Source: Legionella genomosp. 1
Lineage (GTDB): Bacteria; Pseudomonadota; Gammaproteobacteria; Legionellales; Legionellaceae
Direction of reading: 5' to 3'
Length of the DNA: 7,527 nucleotides
NCBI GenBank assembly: GCA_945862275.1
Contig: CAMAYA010000057.1
Span: 1-7,527, forward strand
The notes below the pieces were generated by a model, which searched no databases, had not been told where the DNA came from, and saw only the letters and a list, made by a program, of their open reading frames with translations. Below, piece by piece: positions 1 to 6,029 of this stretch. Numbering within the stretch: position 1 is the stretch's first letter; every line of letters begins with the position of its first letter. The translations under genes were made by a program, and so were the position numbers.

Positions 1-1
1 G

Positions 2-46
2 TATGATTTAATCCAGACCGTAGAAGGCATTATTAAAGTGCCATGA
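2..46 (+). CDS. C-terminal tail of an upstream gene, probably fliR (partial)
   Basis: An open frame enters from the left edge and stops at TGA 44-46. The 14 visible residues read YDLIQTVEGIIKVP. The pattern of hydrophobic residues spaced along a short helix and ending in Pro resembles the C-terminal end of FliR, the export-gate membrane protein. fliR commonly precedes flhB in gammaproteobacteria (fliP-fliQ-fliR-flhB-flhA). The frame is clear from the sequence, but the identity is inferred mostly from gene order because so little is visible. Its stop overlaps an ATG at 43-45 (ATGA). Confidence 0.45.
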   Translation, partial: YDLIQTVEGIIKVP

Positions 47-96
47 GCTATATTTTGACAAATTTAGCCCAGACTCTCTTATGGATGACGCAATGA
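43..96 (+). CDS. possible 17-codon mini-ORF bridging the upstream gene and flhB
   Basis: ATG 43-45 overlaps the upstream stop as ATGA. The frame runs 17 codons (MSYILTNLAQTLLWMTQ) to TGA 94-96, which overlaps the internal ATG of flhB at 93-95, again as ATGA. It is too short to recognise and has no clear Shine-Dalgarno sequence. It could carry ribosomes from the upstream gene to flhB by termination-reinitiation, or it could be a chance frame in the gap of about 34-46 bases. The two ATGA junctions are seen directly; translation is inference. Confidence 0.2.
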   Translation: MSYILTNLAQTLLWMTQ

Positions 97-1145
97 GTGA
101 AAAAACAGAAAAGGCCACTGCCTACAAATTGCAAAAAGCCAAAGAACAAGGACAGGTCAGCAAGAGCACCGAGTTGAACACCTGTGTTTTTTTATTGGTT
201 TTTTTAGGCGTGTTCACAGCCCTTTGGCCCTCGTGCTTGGTTCAAATCAAAGCGTTGTTAACGCACGTGCTGTATTTAACGGGTCGCACGCCCTTTAGTG
301 TGGACGCCATGAGCTTATTGCAACAATTCATCGGGGCATCACTGCTTTCTTTATGGACACCTTTCGGCTTGGCTGGCGTGTTAGCGATTGCGTGCGCATC
401 GATTGCGCAAACTGGGTTTGTCTGGTCTGGGGCGCCACTGGCACTTGATTTTAAGCGGCTTGACCTTTCTCAAGGGTTTAAGCGCCTCTTTTCCTCCAAA
501 TCGTTGGTAGAGACGGGAAAAACAACTCTGAAATTGACCCTCGTTTGTTTTCTATTGAGCATCAGCCTGCGGCATGAATTAATGACCTTTTTAAGTTTCA
601 TGGCATCGACTCCAACCCATTACCCCCGCTTGATCAGCGCCCTCTTATCTAAAATATTGCTTCAAATATTGGCATTGCTGTTTGCGTTGGCGATGATCGA
701 TAAATATTACACGTCCTGGAAATTTGGCAAAGACCAGCGCATGAGCAAGCAGGAGCTCAAAGACGAGTACCGACAGCGCGAAGGGGATCCGAAGATAAAG
801 GCCAGGATCAAACAATTGCAACACCAACTTAGGCAAAAAACCGCATCCATTGAACAAGTAAAAACAGCTGATGTGGTGATCACAAACCCGACGCATCTGG
901 CCATTGCACTTAAATACGACCGCACGTGCATGCCCGCCCCTAAAATAGTGTGCAAGGTACAAGGTGATTTGGTGAAACATGTTAAATTGCTGGCAGCCCG
1001 CCATCGCGTGCCGATTATTGAAAATAAATCGCTTGCGCGCCTCCTATTTGTAGCATCAGATTTAAACCAATGGGTTCAGCGCGAGCACTTTCCAATGGTG
1101 GCCATGGTATTTCGCGATGTGTATCGCCAGAAGGCGAACGCATAA
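81..1145 (+). CDS. flhB: flagellar type III export protein FlhB
   Basis: FlhB is the export-gate switch protein: an N-terminal membrane domain and a cytoplasmic domain that self-cleaves to change substrate class from rod/hook to filament. The 354 residues open with the family signature EKTE..T..KL.KAKEQGQ (7-25). Four hydrophobic segments follow, near 34-50, 84-112, 150-172 and 184-208, then a charged linker containing EGDPKIKARI. The autocleavage motif NPTH is intact at 269-272. The C-terminal part keeps VPIIEN and SLARLL (310-322). Length is close to the usual 350-385. The start is uncertain: ATG 81 gives the acidic MDDAMSEKTE typical of FlhB, while ATG 93 (350 residues) has a weak GGA at 83-85 upstream. 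Its stop TAA 1143-1145 shares one base with the flhA ATG. Confidence 0.95.
   Translation: MDDAMSEKTEKATAYKLQKAKEQGQVSKSTELNTCVFLLVFLGVFTALWPSCLVQIKALLTHVLYLTGRTPFSVDAMSLLQQFIGASLLSLWTPFGLAGVLAIACASIAQTGFVWSGAPLALDFKRLDLSQGFKRLFSSKSLVETGKTTLKLTLVCFLLSISLRHELMTFLSFMASTPTHYPRLISALLSKILLQILALLFALAMIDKYYTSWKFGKDQRMSKQELKDEYRQREGDPKIKARIKQLQHQLRQKTASIEQVKTADVVITNPTHLAIALKYDRTCMPAPKIVCKVQGDLVKHVKLLAARHRVPIIENKSLARLLFVASDLNQWVQREHFPMVAMVFRDVYRQKANA
1129..1134 (+). promoter_or_regulatory. ribosome binding site of flhA
   Basis: AGAAGG lies 10 bases before ATG 1145 and inside the end of flhB. It supports starting flhA at 1145 rather than at the in-frame ATG at 1070, which would add 25 non-homologous residues and a long overlap with flhB. 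Confidence 0.6.
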
Positions 1146-3016
1146 TGCAAAGCAAATCGGTTTTCAATCAAAGCAGCGAAATGGTGATGATTGCCTTTGC
1201 AACGGGCATTCTACTGATTTTATTTATACCCATCCCGGCCTGGTTGCTTGATTTGCTCTTCATTACCAATTTCAGTTGGGCACTAACGATTCTTTTATTA
1301 ACCTTCTATACAGACAAACCGTTGAGTTTTTCAACGTTCCCGGCGCTATTGCTGATCTCGACGTTGTTTCGACTCGCCTTAAACGTCTCGGCAACGCGCT
1401 TGATATTATCCAACGGAGATGCAGGCCGCGTGATTGGTGCCATCGGGCAATACGTGATTCATGACAACTATGTTATGGGGCTCGTGGTGTTTATGATTTT
1501 AATCATCGTGCAATACGTGGTTGTCACGAACGGTGCACAACGCGTGGCAGAGGTCGCCGCCCGCTTCACCCTCGACAGCATGCCGGGTAAGCAAATGAGC
1601 ATTGATGCTGATTTAAACATGGGGATCCTTTCACAAACCGAGGCCAAGTTCCGGCGCGCGCAAATCGAAAAAGAAGCCAATTTTTATGGTGCCATGGATG
1701 GCGCGAGTAAGTTTGTTAAGGGTGATGCCATTGCGGGTGTGTTGATCATTTTAGTCGATATCATTGGTGGGTTCGCCATTGGCATGGCCCAAAAAGGCAT
1801 GAGTTTAAGCGAATCCATTCACACTTACTCGCTGCTTACTGTAGGCGATGGCCTCATCACCCAAATACCCGCCCTCACCATTTCATTGGCCACCGGCATT
1901 ATTGTCACACGAGCGGCAACCGATGCACATTTGGGCAGCGAAGTTGCCAAGCAAGTGGCGGCGTATCCCAAAAGTTTACTGATGGTCTGTTTTTGCTTGG
2001 TGGGTTTGCTGTGTTTAAAAGGCATTCCTGTGTTCCCCGTCCTGATGATTTTAACCTTGTTTTTAGTGGCGAGTCTATTTGCCACTCGCGCTCAAAAGCG
2101 TCAGCCTAACACCGTGATTGAATCAAACAATGATGAAACCTTGTATGAAAAAATACAAATTCACCCCATTGAAATTCAAGTGAATGCCACACTGTTTGAT
2201 GAACTATTCCCTTTGGAGGCCCCCTTCCTTCACCTTGTGACAGCGATCCGTGAGCGGCTTGCTTATGCCTTAGGGTTTGTTATTCCAGAGGTGAAATTGC
2301 GTATTGAAAAAAGCTTGGGCTACCCGTTTTATGCCGTGTGCATTCATGGGAATACGCAGGCCTTAAATCAGCTGCACATGTCGACTGTATGCGATCCATT
2401 GACCGTTTTGGCAAACCATTTAAGTGATGTGCTCGAATCTCACCTATCTGAATTACTCACGCGTGCACAAGCAGAAAAATTACTCGCGTTACCCGCCATC
2501 AGTCATTTGCGTGATGAACTGATTCCGACTTTGTTGCCGTTTGGGCACGTGCAACGTATTTTGCAAAATCTATTGGAAGAACACGTCTCTGTTCGGGATC
2601 TGACTAGCATTCTTGAAGTGCTCTTGGATAACAGCAAGTCAAACAACGATGTGGCCACTTTGACAGAATTGGTTCGCGCGCGGCTCGCCACCCCCATCTG
2701 TAAAACGTTGATGTCACATCCAGTCAGTTTACCCGTTTTAACGCTTGCCCCTACGCTGGAACAAACACTCTGCTCCCGAGTGACGAATAACCATTTGGCA
2801 CTGGAACCAAGTCTAACAGAGCGCCTTTTGACCTCATTATCCCTTCAGGTGGAGTCCATGTTAAGCGAACGTAAAAAACCAGTTTTACTGTGCTCTACAT
2901 TGTTGCGCCGCCACATTCGACAATTAACCCAGCGTATCATGCCGCAACTTACGGTTTTAAGCATGCATGAGATCCCGCTCAATATTCAAGTGGAATCATT
3001 TGGTGTGGTCACTTAA
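1145..3016 (+). CDS. flhA: flagellar export gate protein FlhA with a shortened cytoplasmic domain
   Basis: FlhA is the proton-driven export gate; its cytoplasmic ring docks substrates and chaperones. From ATG 1145 it has 623 residues, against about 690 in enteric bacteria. Hydrophobic segments fill roughly 13-128, 196-256 and 276-314. The family signature is clear: STLFRLALNVSATRLIL (72-88), AEVAARFTLDSMPGKQM (135-151), DADLN (154-158) and ASKFVKGDAIAG (187-198). Asp194 matches the essential Asp208 of Salmonella FlhA, Lys189 matches Lys203 and Arg85 probably Arg94. The cytoplasmic part keeps RERLAYALGFVIP (369-381), DPLTVLANHL (417-426) and HVQRILQNLLEEHVSVRDL (468-486), ending in LTVLSMHEIP. 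The stretch between residues about 390 and 417 is much shorter than in relatives and lacks the DPAFG...W block. The frame is unbroken. It is followed by flgF after 9 bases. Confidence 0.95.
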   Translation: MQSKSVFNQSSEMVMIAFATGILLILFIPIPAWLLDLLFITNFSWALTILLLTFYTDKPLSFSTFPALLLISTLFRLALNVSATRLILSNGDAGRVIGAIGQYVIHDNYVMGLVVFMILIIVQYVVVTNGAQRVAEVAARFTLDSMPGKQMSIDADLNMGILSQTEAKFRRAQIEKEANFYGAMDGASKFVKGDAIAGVLIILVDIIGGFAIGMAQKGMSLSESIHTYSLLTVGDGLITQIPALTISLATGIIVTRAATDAHLGSEVAKQVAAYPKSLLMVCFCLVGLLCLKGIPVFPVLMILTLFLVASLFATRAQKRQPNTVIESNNDETLYEKIQIHPIEIQVNATLFDELFPLEAPFLHLVTAIRERLAYALGFVIPEVKLRIEKSLGYPFYAVCIHGNTQALNQLHMSTVCDPLTVLANHLSDVLESHLSELLTRAQAEKLLALPAISHLRDELIPTLLPFGHVQRILQNLLEEHVSVRDLTSILEVLLDNSKSNNDVATLTELVRARLATPICKTLMSHPVSLPVLTLAPTLEQTLCSRVTNNHLALEPSLTERLLTSLSLQVESMLSERKKPVLLCSTLLRRHIRQLTQRIMPQLTVLSMHEIPLNIQVESFGVVT

Positions 3017-3019
3017 GGA
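3014..3019 (+). promoter_or_regulatory. ribosome binding site of flgF, overlapping the flhA stop
   Basis: TAAGGA spans the flhA stop TAA (3014-3016) and ends 6 bases before ATG 3026. A terminating flhA ribosome would sit on the flgF start region, so coupled translation is likely. Confidence 0.6.
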
Positions 3020-3025
3020 AATTGG

Positions 3026-3739
3026 ATGTTAGATGCAATAACAGCAACACAAATGGCCATGCTGCGTGATCAGCTTCGATTGCAATCGATAAGTCAAAAT
3101 GTCAGCAACATGCAAACGCCGGGCTATAAACGCGAATTGATTGAATCGGTAGGATTTGACGAACACCTGCAAGCCGGCATGGCGACAGCCGCCCAATCCA
3201 TGCAACTGGCAACACAAAACGTGCAAGGCACATTTGTTCAATCCCGCGTTCCAAATGAGTTGGCCTTGGCGGGCGATGGCTATTTTGAGGTCCAAACGGA
3301 TGACGGTGTTTTTTACACGCGTCGAGGCGATTTTCACGTGAATGAACACGGCGAACTCGCAACAGCAACCGGTGCGTTATTACAGGGCCTGGGTGGCGCG
3401 CTGCGGGTGGATGATAATCCGTTTACAATTGATGCCAGCGGCGGATTGTTTATTGATCATCGCAAAATAGACCAAGTGAATGTCGTGCAATTTTCAAATC
3501 CAAACGCGTTAACCTATCAAGGTCAGGGATTGTACGAAAGCCATGAGCCGGCCCTACCCGCCAGCCATTCGACCCATGTATTGCAAGGCTATCTTGAACA
3601 ATCCAATGTGAAATCAATCGACGAAATGATGGAGATGGTCAAAACATCCCGGCATTTTGAAGCATCTCAACGGGTGATGCGCACGGCCGATGGCATGTTA
3701 AACACGGCTATCAATCAATTAGGAGAAGGAAATGTCTGA
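3026..3739 (+). CDS. flgF: flagellar basal-body rod protein FlgF
   Basis: FlgF is a proximal rod subunit, exported without a cleaved signal peptide and assembled in the periplasm. The 237 residues (E. coli FlgF is about 250) start with an amphipathic rod helix and the rod-family motif SQNVSNMQTPGYK (23-35). A middle domain carries LALAGDGYFEVQ (79-90), YTRRGDFHVNEHGEL (97-111) and a short glycine-rich turn near 121-124. The C-terminal module contains LQGYLEQSNVKSIDEM (186-201) and a closing coiled helix to about 230. This domain order is shared by FlgE, FlgF and FlgG; assignment as FlgF rests on length and on lying directly before a clear FlgG. The N-terminal residues differ from the usual MDRLIYTAMSG-type start, so it is a divergent member. 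It overlaps flgG by 8 bases. Confidence 0.85.
   Translation: MLDAITATQMAMLRDQLRLQSISQNVSNMQTPGYKRELIESVGFDEHLQAGMATAAQSMQLATQNVQGTFVQSRVPNELALAGDGYFEVQTDDGVFYTRRGDFHVNEHGELATATGALLQGLGGALRVDDNPFTIDASGGLFIDHRKIDQVNVVQFSNPNALTYQGQGLYESHEPALPASHSTHVLQGYLEQSNVKSIDEMMEMVKTSRHFEASQRVMRTADGMLNTAINQLGEGNV
3721..3730 (+). promoter_or_regulatory. ribosome binding site of flgG
   Basis: AGGAGAAGGA lies inside the last codons of flgF. Its AGGAG core is 6 bases before ATG 3732. This is the strongest Shine-Dalgarno sequence in the operon and fits a rod protein needed in larger amount than the gate proteins. Confidence 0.65.
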
Positions 3740-4508
3740 CGCACTCGCCATTGCAGCCAGCGGTTTGAAATCGGAAGAATATTATATTGATAAGATTGCG
3801 AATGATTTGGCAAATTTAAACACTCCTAATTATAAAGCCACCAAGCTGACGTTTGAAGACGTGTTGTATCAGAACATCGATGGCACCACGCCGATGTTTC
3901 AGCACCAAAACAGTGCGAAAATTGGGTTGGGCACAGCCGTATACAAAACCACAAAAGATTTCAGTACAGGCCCACTCAAGCCAACCAATAATTGGAATGA
4001 TGTAGCCATTGATGGAAGTGGATTTTTTCAAGTGGTGAATACGGATGGCAACACAGCCTATACACGAAACTCCAGTTTAACCGTTGACAGCGAAGGGTAT
4101 TTGGCAACACAAGATGGTTTGCGCCTCGCTGACAACATCCAATTGCCTGAAGATTTTGTCGAAATACACATTCAAAAAAATGGCGACGTGGAAGCCACGC
4201 TGAATAATGAACCAGAACCACAATTGTTAGGCACCATTAAACTAGCTAAATTTATGGACCCAGAGTCGCTTGATCCCTTGGGATCGGGCCTTTATAGCCC
4301 AACTGAAAAAACGGGCGATGCCGTGATTGATAACCCAGGCAACAGCGGCATGGGCGTTTTGCTTCAAAAGCAAATCGAAGGATCAAATGTCGATATGGTC
4401 AACGCATTGATGCAGTTAACCATGGCACAACGCATCTATCAACTCAACGCCAAAGCCGTACAAATCGCGGATGAACTGGAAAAGATGACCAATGAAATTC
4501 GTGATTAA
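3732..4508 (+). CDS. flgG: flagellar distal rod protein FlgG
   Basis: FlgG forms the distal rod, the drive shaft through the outer membrane rings. At 258 residues it matches the family (about 260). The N-terminal rod helix leads to ANDLANLNTPNYKATK (23-38), with Asn-Tyr where most relatives have Gly-Phe or Gly-Tyr. FEDVLYQ (41-47) and GLGTAV (65-70) flank the FlgG-specific insertion. VAIDGSGFFQV (91-101), AYTRNSSLTVDSEGYL (109-124) and a lipophilic middle domain follow. The C-terminal module has LLQKQIEGSNVDMVNALMQL (210-229), where relatives have YVE.SNV, then RIYQLNAKAVQ.AD. It is the last gene of the + operon: no flgH or flgI follows. Its stop TAA 4506-4508 overlaps the stop of the convergent gene. 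Confidence 0.93.
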   Translation: MSDALAIAASGLKSEEYYIDKIANDLANLNTPNYKATKLTFEDVLYQNIDGTTPMFQHQNSAKIGLGTAVYKTTKDFSTGPLKPTNNWNDVAIDGSGFFQVVNTDGNTAYTRNSSLTVDSEGYLATQDGLRLADNIQLPEDFVEIHIQKNGDVEATLNNEPEPQLLGTIKLAKFMDPESLDPLGSGLYSPTEKTGDAVIDNPGNSGMGVLLQKQIEGSNVDMVNALMQLTMAQRIYQLNAKAVQIADELEKMTNEIRD

Positions 4509-5905
4509 CCGGAAATTAATGAGGGCCTATTTTGAAACGGCGGAGCAGCTATATCATGAGCATTCCTTTTTGAATTAAATAATCCAATCCCGGCAAAAAT
4601 CAGCGCAGTAACGCCCAATCCTCCTACAATTACTGAAGCCGTTGTGCTCACGGCGAAAGCCAAAATAATGGCGACACATAACAGTGATAACCCAACGGCA
4701 GCTAGTCCAAGGATACATTTTAATGTGAAATCAGCTGTTAGTCCTTGATTGGGTAACGCCATGGCAGGTTCGGCCTCTGGTCGTACATGACGCGCTGCGC
4801 TTAGCTCCCGCATAACCGATTTTTTTTGTTCAATCCTAGAAGACATAGTACGCAACGTTAATATGAAAGCAGGATCGTTCAAATCTCCTTGGCACTGAAT
4901 AATTTTGCTGGCCAGTGCATCCGCTTGGGTTTCGCTATAATGCGATATGTCCACCATGTAATTTCTGATTCGGGCAGCTTTAATACAACCTTTTTGAATA
5001 CCAATTGATAGCAAAGCTAGCGAAAATAACTGCCGACCAGCCGGTGTATCGTCATGAAAAAACTGTCCTGTAAAATAATAGTCTTGAAGCGAGACCAATA
5101 ATCCGACATTTCCATCACCCAATAGGTTTTGTCGCATACAACGGTTGACATAGAGAAACAAGCGCGCCATTCCTTCTACCGTTTGATGGGCCGAGTCTGC
5201 CGAACTGAATAGATCATGAATCCTAGACAGAGGTTCAGGTAACGCATCCATTTCAGCGGTATGAACATCTGCTACCACTCCGGCTATATTCGCATGAGGC
5301 TGCAATTCATAATGCCCATCATTAAAATACAATGGCAGAATGAAACTGTCTGAATTCAGACCAAGTTGAGGGTCGGGTGTATCCATTTCATGTAGACGCA
5401 CCTCAAAACCGAACTGATTATGAAACAAACGAATACCTTCGCTAGCATCTAAACAATTATATTTGCCCGCAGAGGGATTCTGACCACCCGGCCAAAATAT
5501 AGCCTCAGGACTGTCTGACGTATGGGTTTGAATATCACGGATTCGCCATAAATCGTCACTTGCATACCCATTTTCAAGATTTTCAAGCGCTACTGATGCA
5601 ATAAAATGGCGAAACACAGGCGCGAAAATGATTTCATTGGCTAAAAAAGAATGGCTTGATGTTAATACGTGAAGCTGCTGCCAAGTAAAAAATTCCACCT
5701 CACGGATGCCATAGGTTTGGGCAAAGGTATCTTTTAGTTTTTTGTAGTGGATATAAATTAAACCATCCGGCTCTTCAAGCCGCACCCCAGAGCGTTCAAG
5801 TTCCGAGAGCGTTTGAATCTTTGCAAGCAGATAGGGAAGTGCGCAATTCATTAAGCAATTATTTAAAAGACCTGAGATTCTAGGAATAGAAGCAAATTGG
5901 GGCAT
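4505..5905 (-). CDS. unrecognised protein, candidate papain-fold cysteine protease with C-terminal membrane hairpin
   Basis: I do not recognise this 466-residue protein by overall sequence. ATG 5905 is used as start; an in-frame GTG at 5917 would add four residues, and neither has a clear Shine-Dalgarno. Near the N terminus is a Cys box, NNCLMNCALPYLL (15-27, candidate nucleophile Cys17), resembling the helix-capping Cys motif of USP, OTU and coronavirus PLpro proteases. About 180 residues later PLYFNDGHYELQ (191-202) looks like a His box, with His198 as candidate base, preceded by a LFHNQFGFEVRLHEMD stretch as in OTU folds. Residues about 220-370 look helical, with no motif I know. Two hydrophobic helices, about 395-417 and 421-443, form a likely hairpin, followed by a 20-residue tail. 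The tail has Leu and Ile at -4 and -3, compatible with but not proof of a type IV secretion signal. Host-directed effector activity is inference. Confidence 0.75.
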   Translation of the reverse strand: MPQFASIPRISGLLNNCLMNCALPYLLAKIQTLSELERSGVRLEEPDGLIYIHYKKLKDTFAQTYGIREVEFFTWQQLHVLTSSHSFLANEIIFAPVFRHFIASVALENLENGYASDDLWRIRDIQTHTSDSPEAIFWPGGQNPSAGKYNCLDASEGIRLFHNQFGFEVRLHEMDTPDPQLGLNSDSFILPLYFNDGHYELQPHANIAGVVADVHTAEMDALPEPLSRIHDLFSSADSAHQTVEGMARLFLYVNRCMRQNLLGDGNVGLLVSLQDYYFTGQFFHDDTPAGRQLFSLALLSIGIQKGCIKAARIRNYMVDISHYSETQADALASKIIQCQGDLNDPAFILTLRTMSSRIEQKKSVMRELSAARHVRPEAEPAMALPNQGLTADFTLKCILGLAAVGLSLLCVAIILAFAVSTTASVIVGGLGVTALIFAGIGLFNSKRNAHDIAAPPFQNRPSLISG

Positions 5906-5939
5906 AAACAGCGTCACAAATGATAGTTACGTGTGCGTT

Positions 5940-5967
5940 ATTGTACATTAAATTCTCTTTTTGTAAA
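5940..5967 (-). promoter_or_regulatory. sigma-70-like promoter of the candidate protease gene
   Basis: On the − strand TTTACA (5967-5962; consensus TTGACA, 5 of 6) and TACAAT (5945-5940; consensus TATAAT, 5 of 6) are separated by 16 bases. Transcription would start near 5933, giving a leader of about 15 bases to GTG 5917 or 27 bases to ATG 5905. No strong Shine-Dalgarno is visible in that leader. The match suggests the gene has its own promoter and is not only read through from the upstream dehydrogenase gene. Confidence 0.5.
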
Positions 5968-5987
5968 GTATGAGGCTTCAAGTTATA

Positions 5988-6008
5988 GGCATAAAAAAAT
6001 ATTATGCC
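5988..6008. repeat. 7-bp inverted repeat between the two − strand genes
   Basis: GGCATAA (5988-5994) and TTATGCC (6002-6008) are perfect inverted copies around an AT-only 7-base loop. It starts 22 bases after the stop of the dehydrogenase gene, so it could be a weak terminator hairpin. However, no T tract follows on either strand; the T run lies in the loop. It is also centred about 65 bases upstream of the predicted start of the protease-like transcript, a position where an activator could bind. Which role applies cannot be decided from sequence. Confidence 0.4.
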
Positions 6009-6029
6009 CGTAATTCTTCCTTTCAACGT

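Larger units (their letters stand above)
5918..6029. other. intergenic region, 112 bases (124 if the downstream gene starts at ATG 5905)
   Basis: This AT-rich gap separates the dehydrogenase stop from the start of the protease-like gene on the − strand. It holds the inverted repeat (5988-6008) and the TTTACA/TACAAT promoter (5940-5967). I see no additional small gene or RNA in it. Confidence 0.6.

Noticed and set aside
187..205. Two T7 runs close together in the first membrane segment of flhB
   Set aside because: Phe/Leu-rich membrane segments readily give T runs; the frame is intact and nothing else suggests phase variation.
645..1004. Antisense open frames across flhB (645-1004 and 707-955)
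   Set aside because: They lie opposite a strongly conserved flhB, encode Cys/His-rich low-plausibility proteins and have no supporting start signals or homology.
1070..1144. Longer flhA start at ATG 1070
   Set aside because: The 25 extra residues do not resemble FlhA N termini and would overlap flhB by about 75 bases; ATG 1145 has AGAAGG upstream and a normal FlhA start.
1276..2697. Several frames of 62-86 codons on both strands within flhA
   Set aside because: They are shadows of the conserved flhA frame, with no recognisable content.
81..3016. Non-flagellar type III secretion (SctU/SctV) instead of FlhB/FlhA
   Set aside because: Sequence motifs are closer to flagellar FlhB/FlhA, and the genes are coupled to rod genes flgF and flgG, which injectisomes lack.
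3029..4221. Antisense and alternate frames across flgF and flgG
   Set aside because: They sit inside clearly conserved rod genes and look like mirror translations, without ribosome binding sites.
5988..6008. Rho-independent terminator
   Set aside because: The 7-bp stem is AT-rich and no T tract follows it on either strand, so it is listed only as an inverted repeat.
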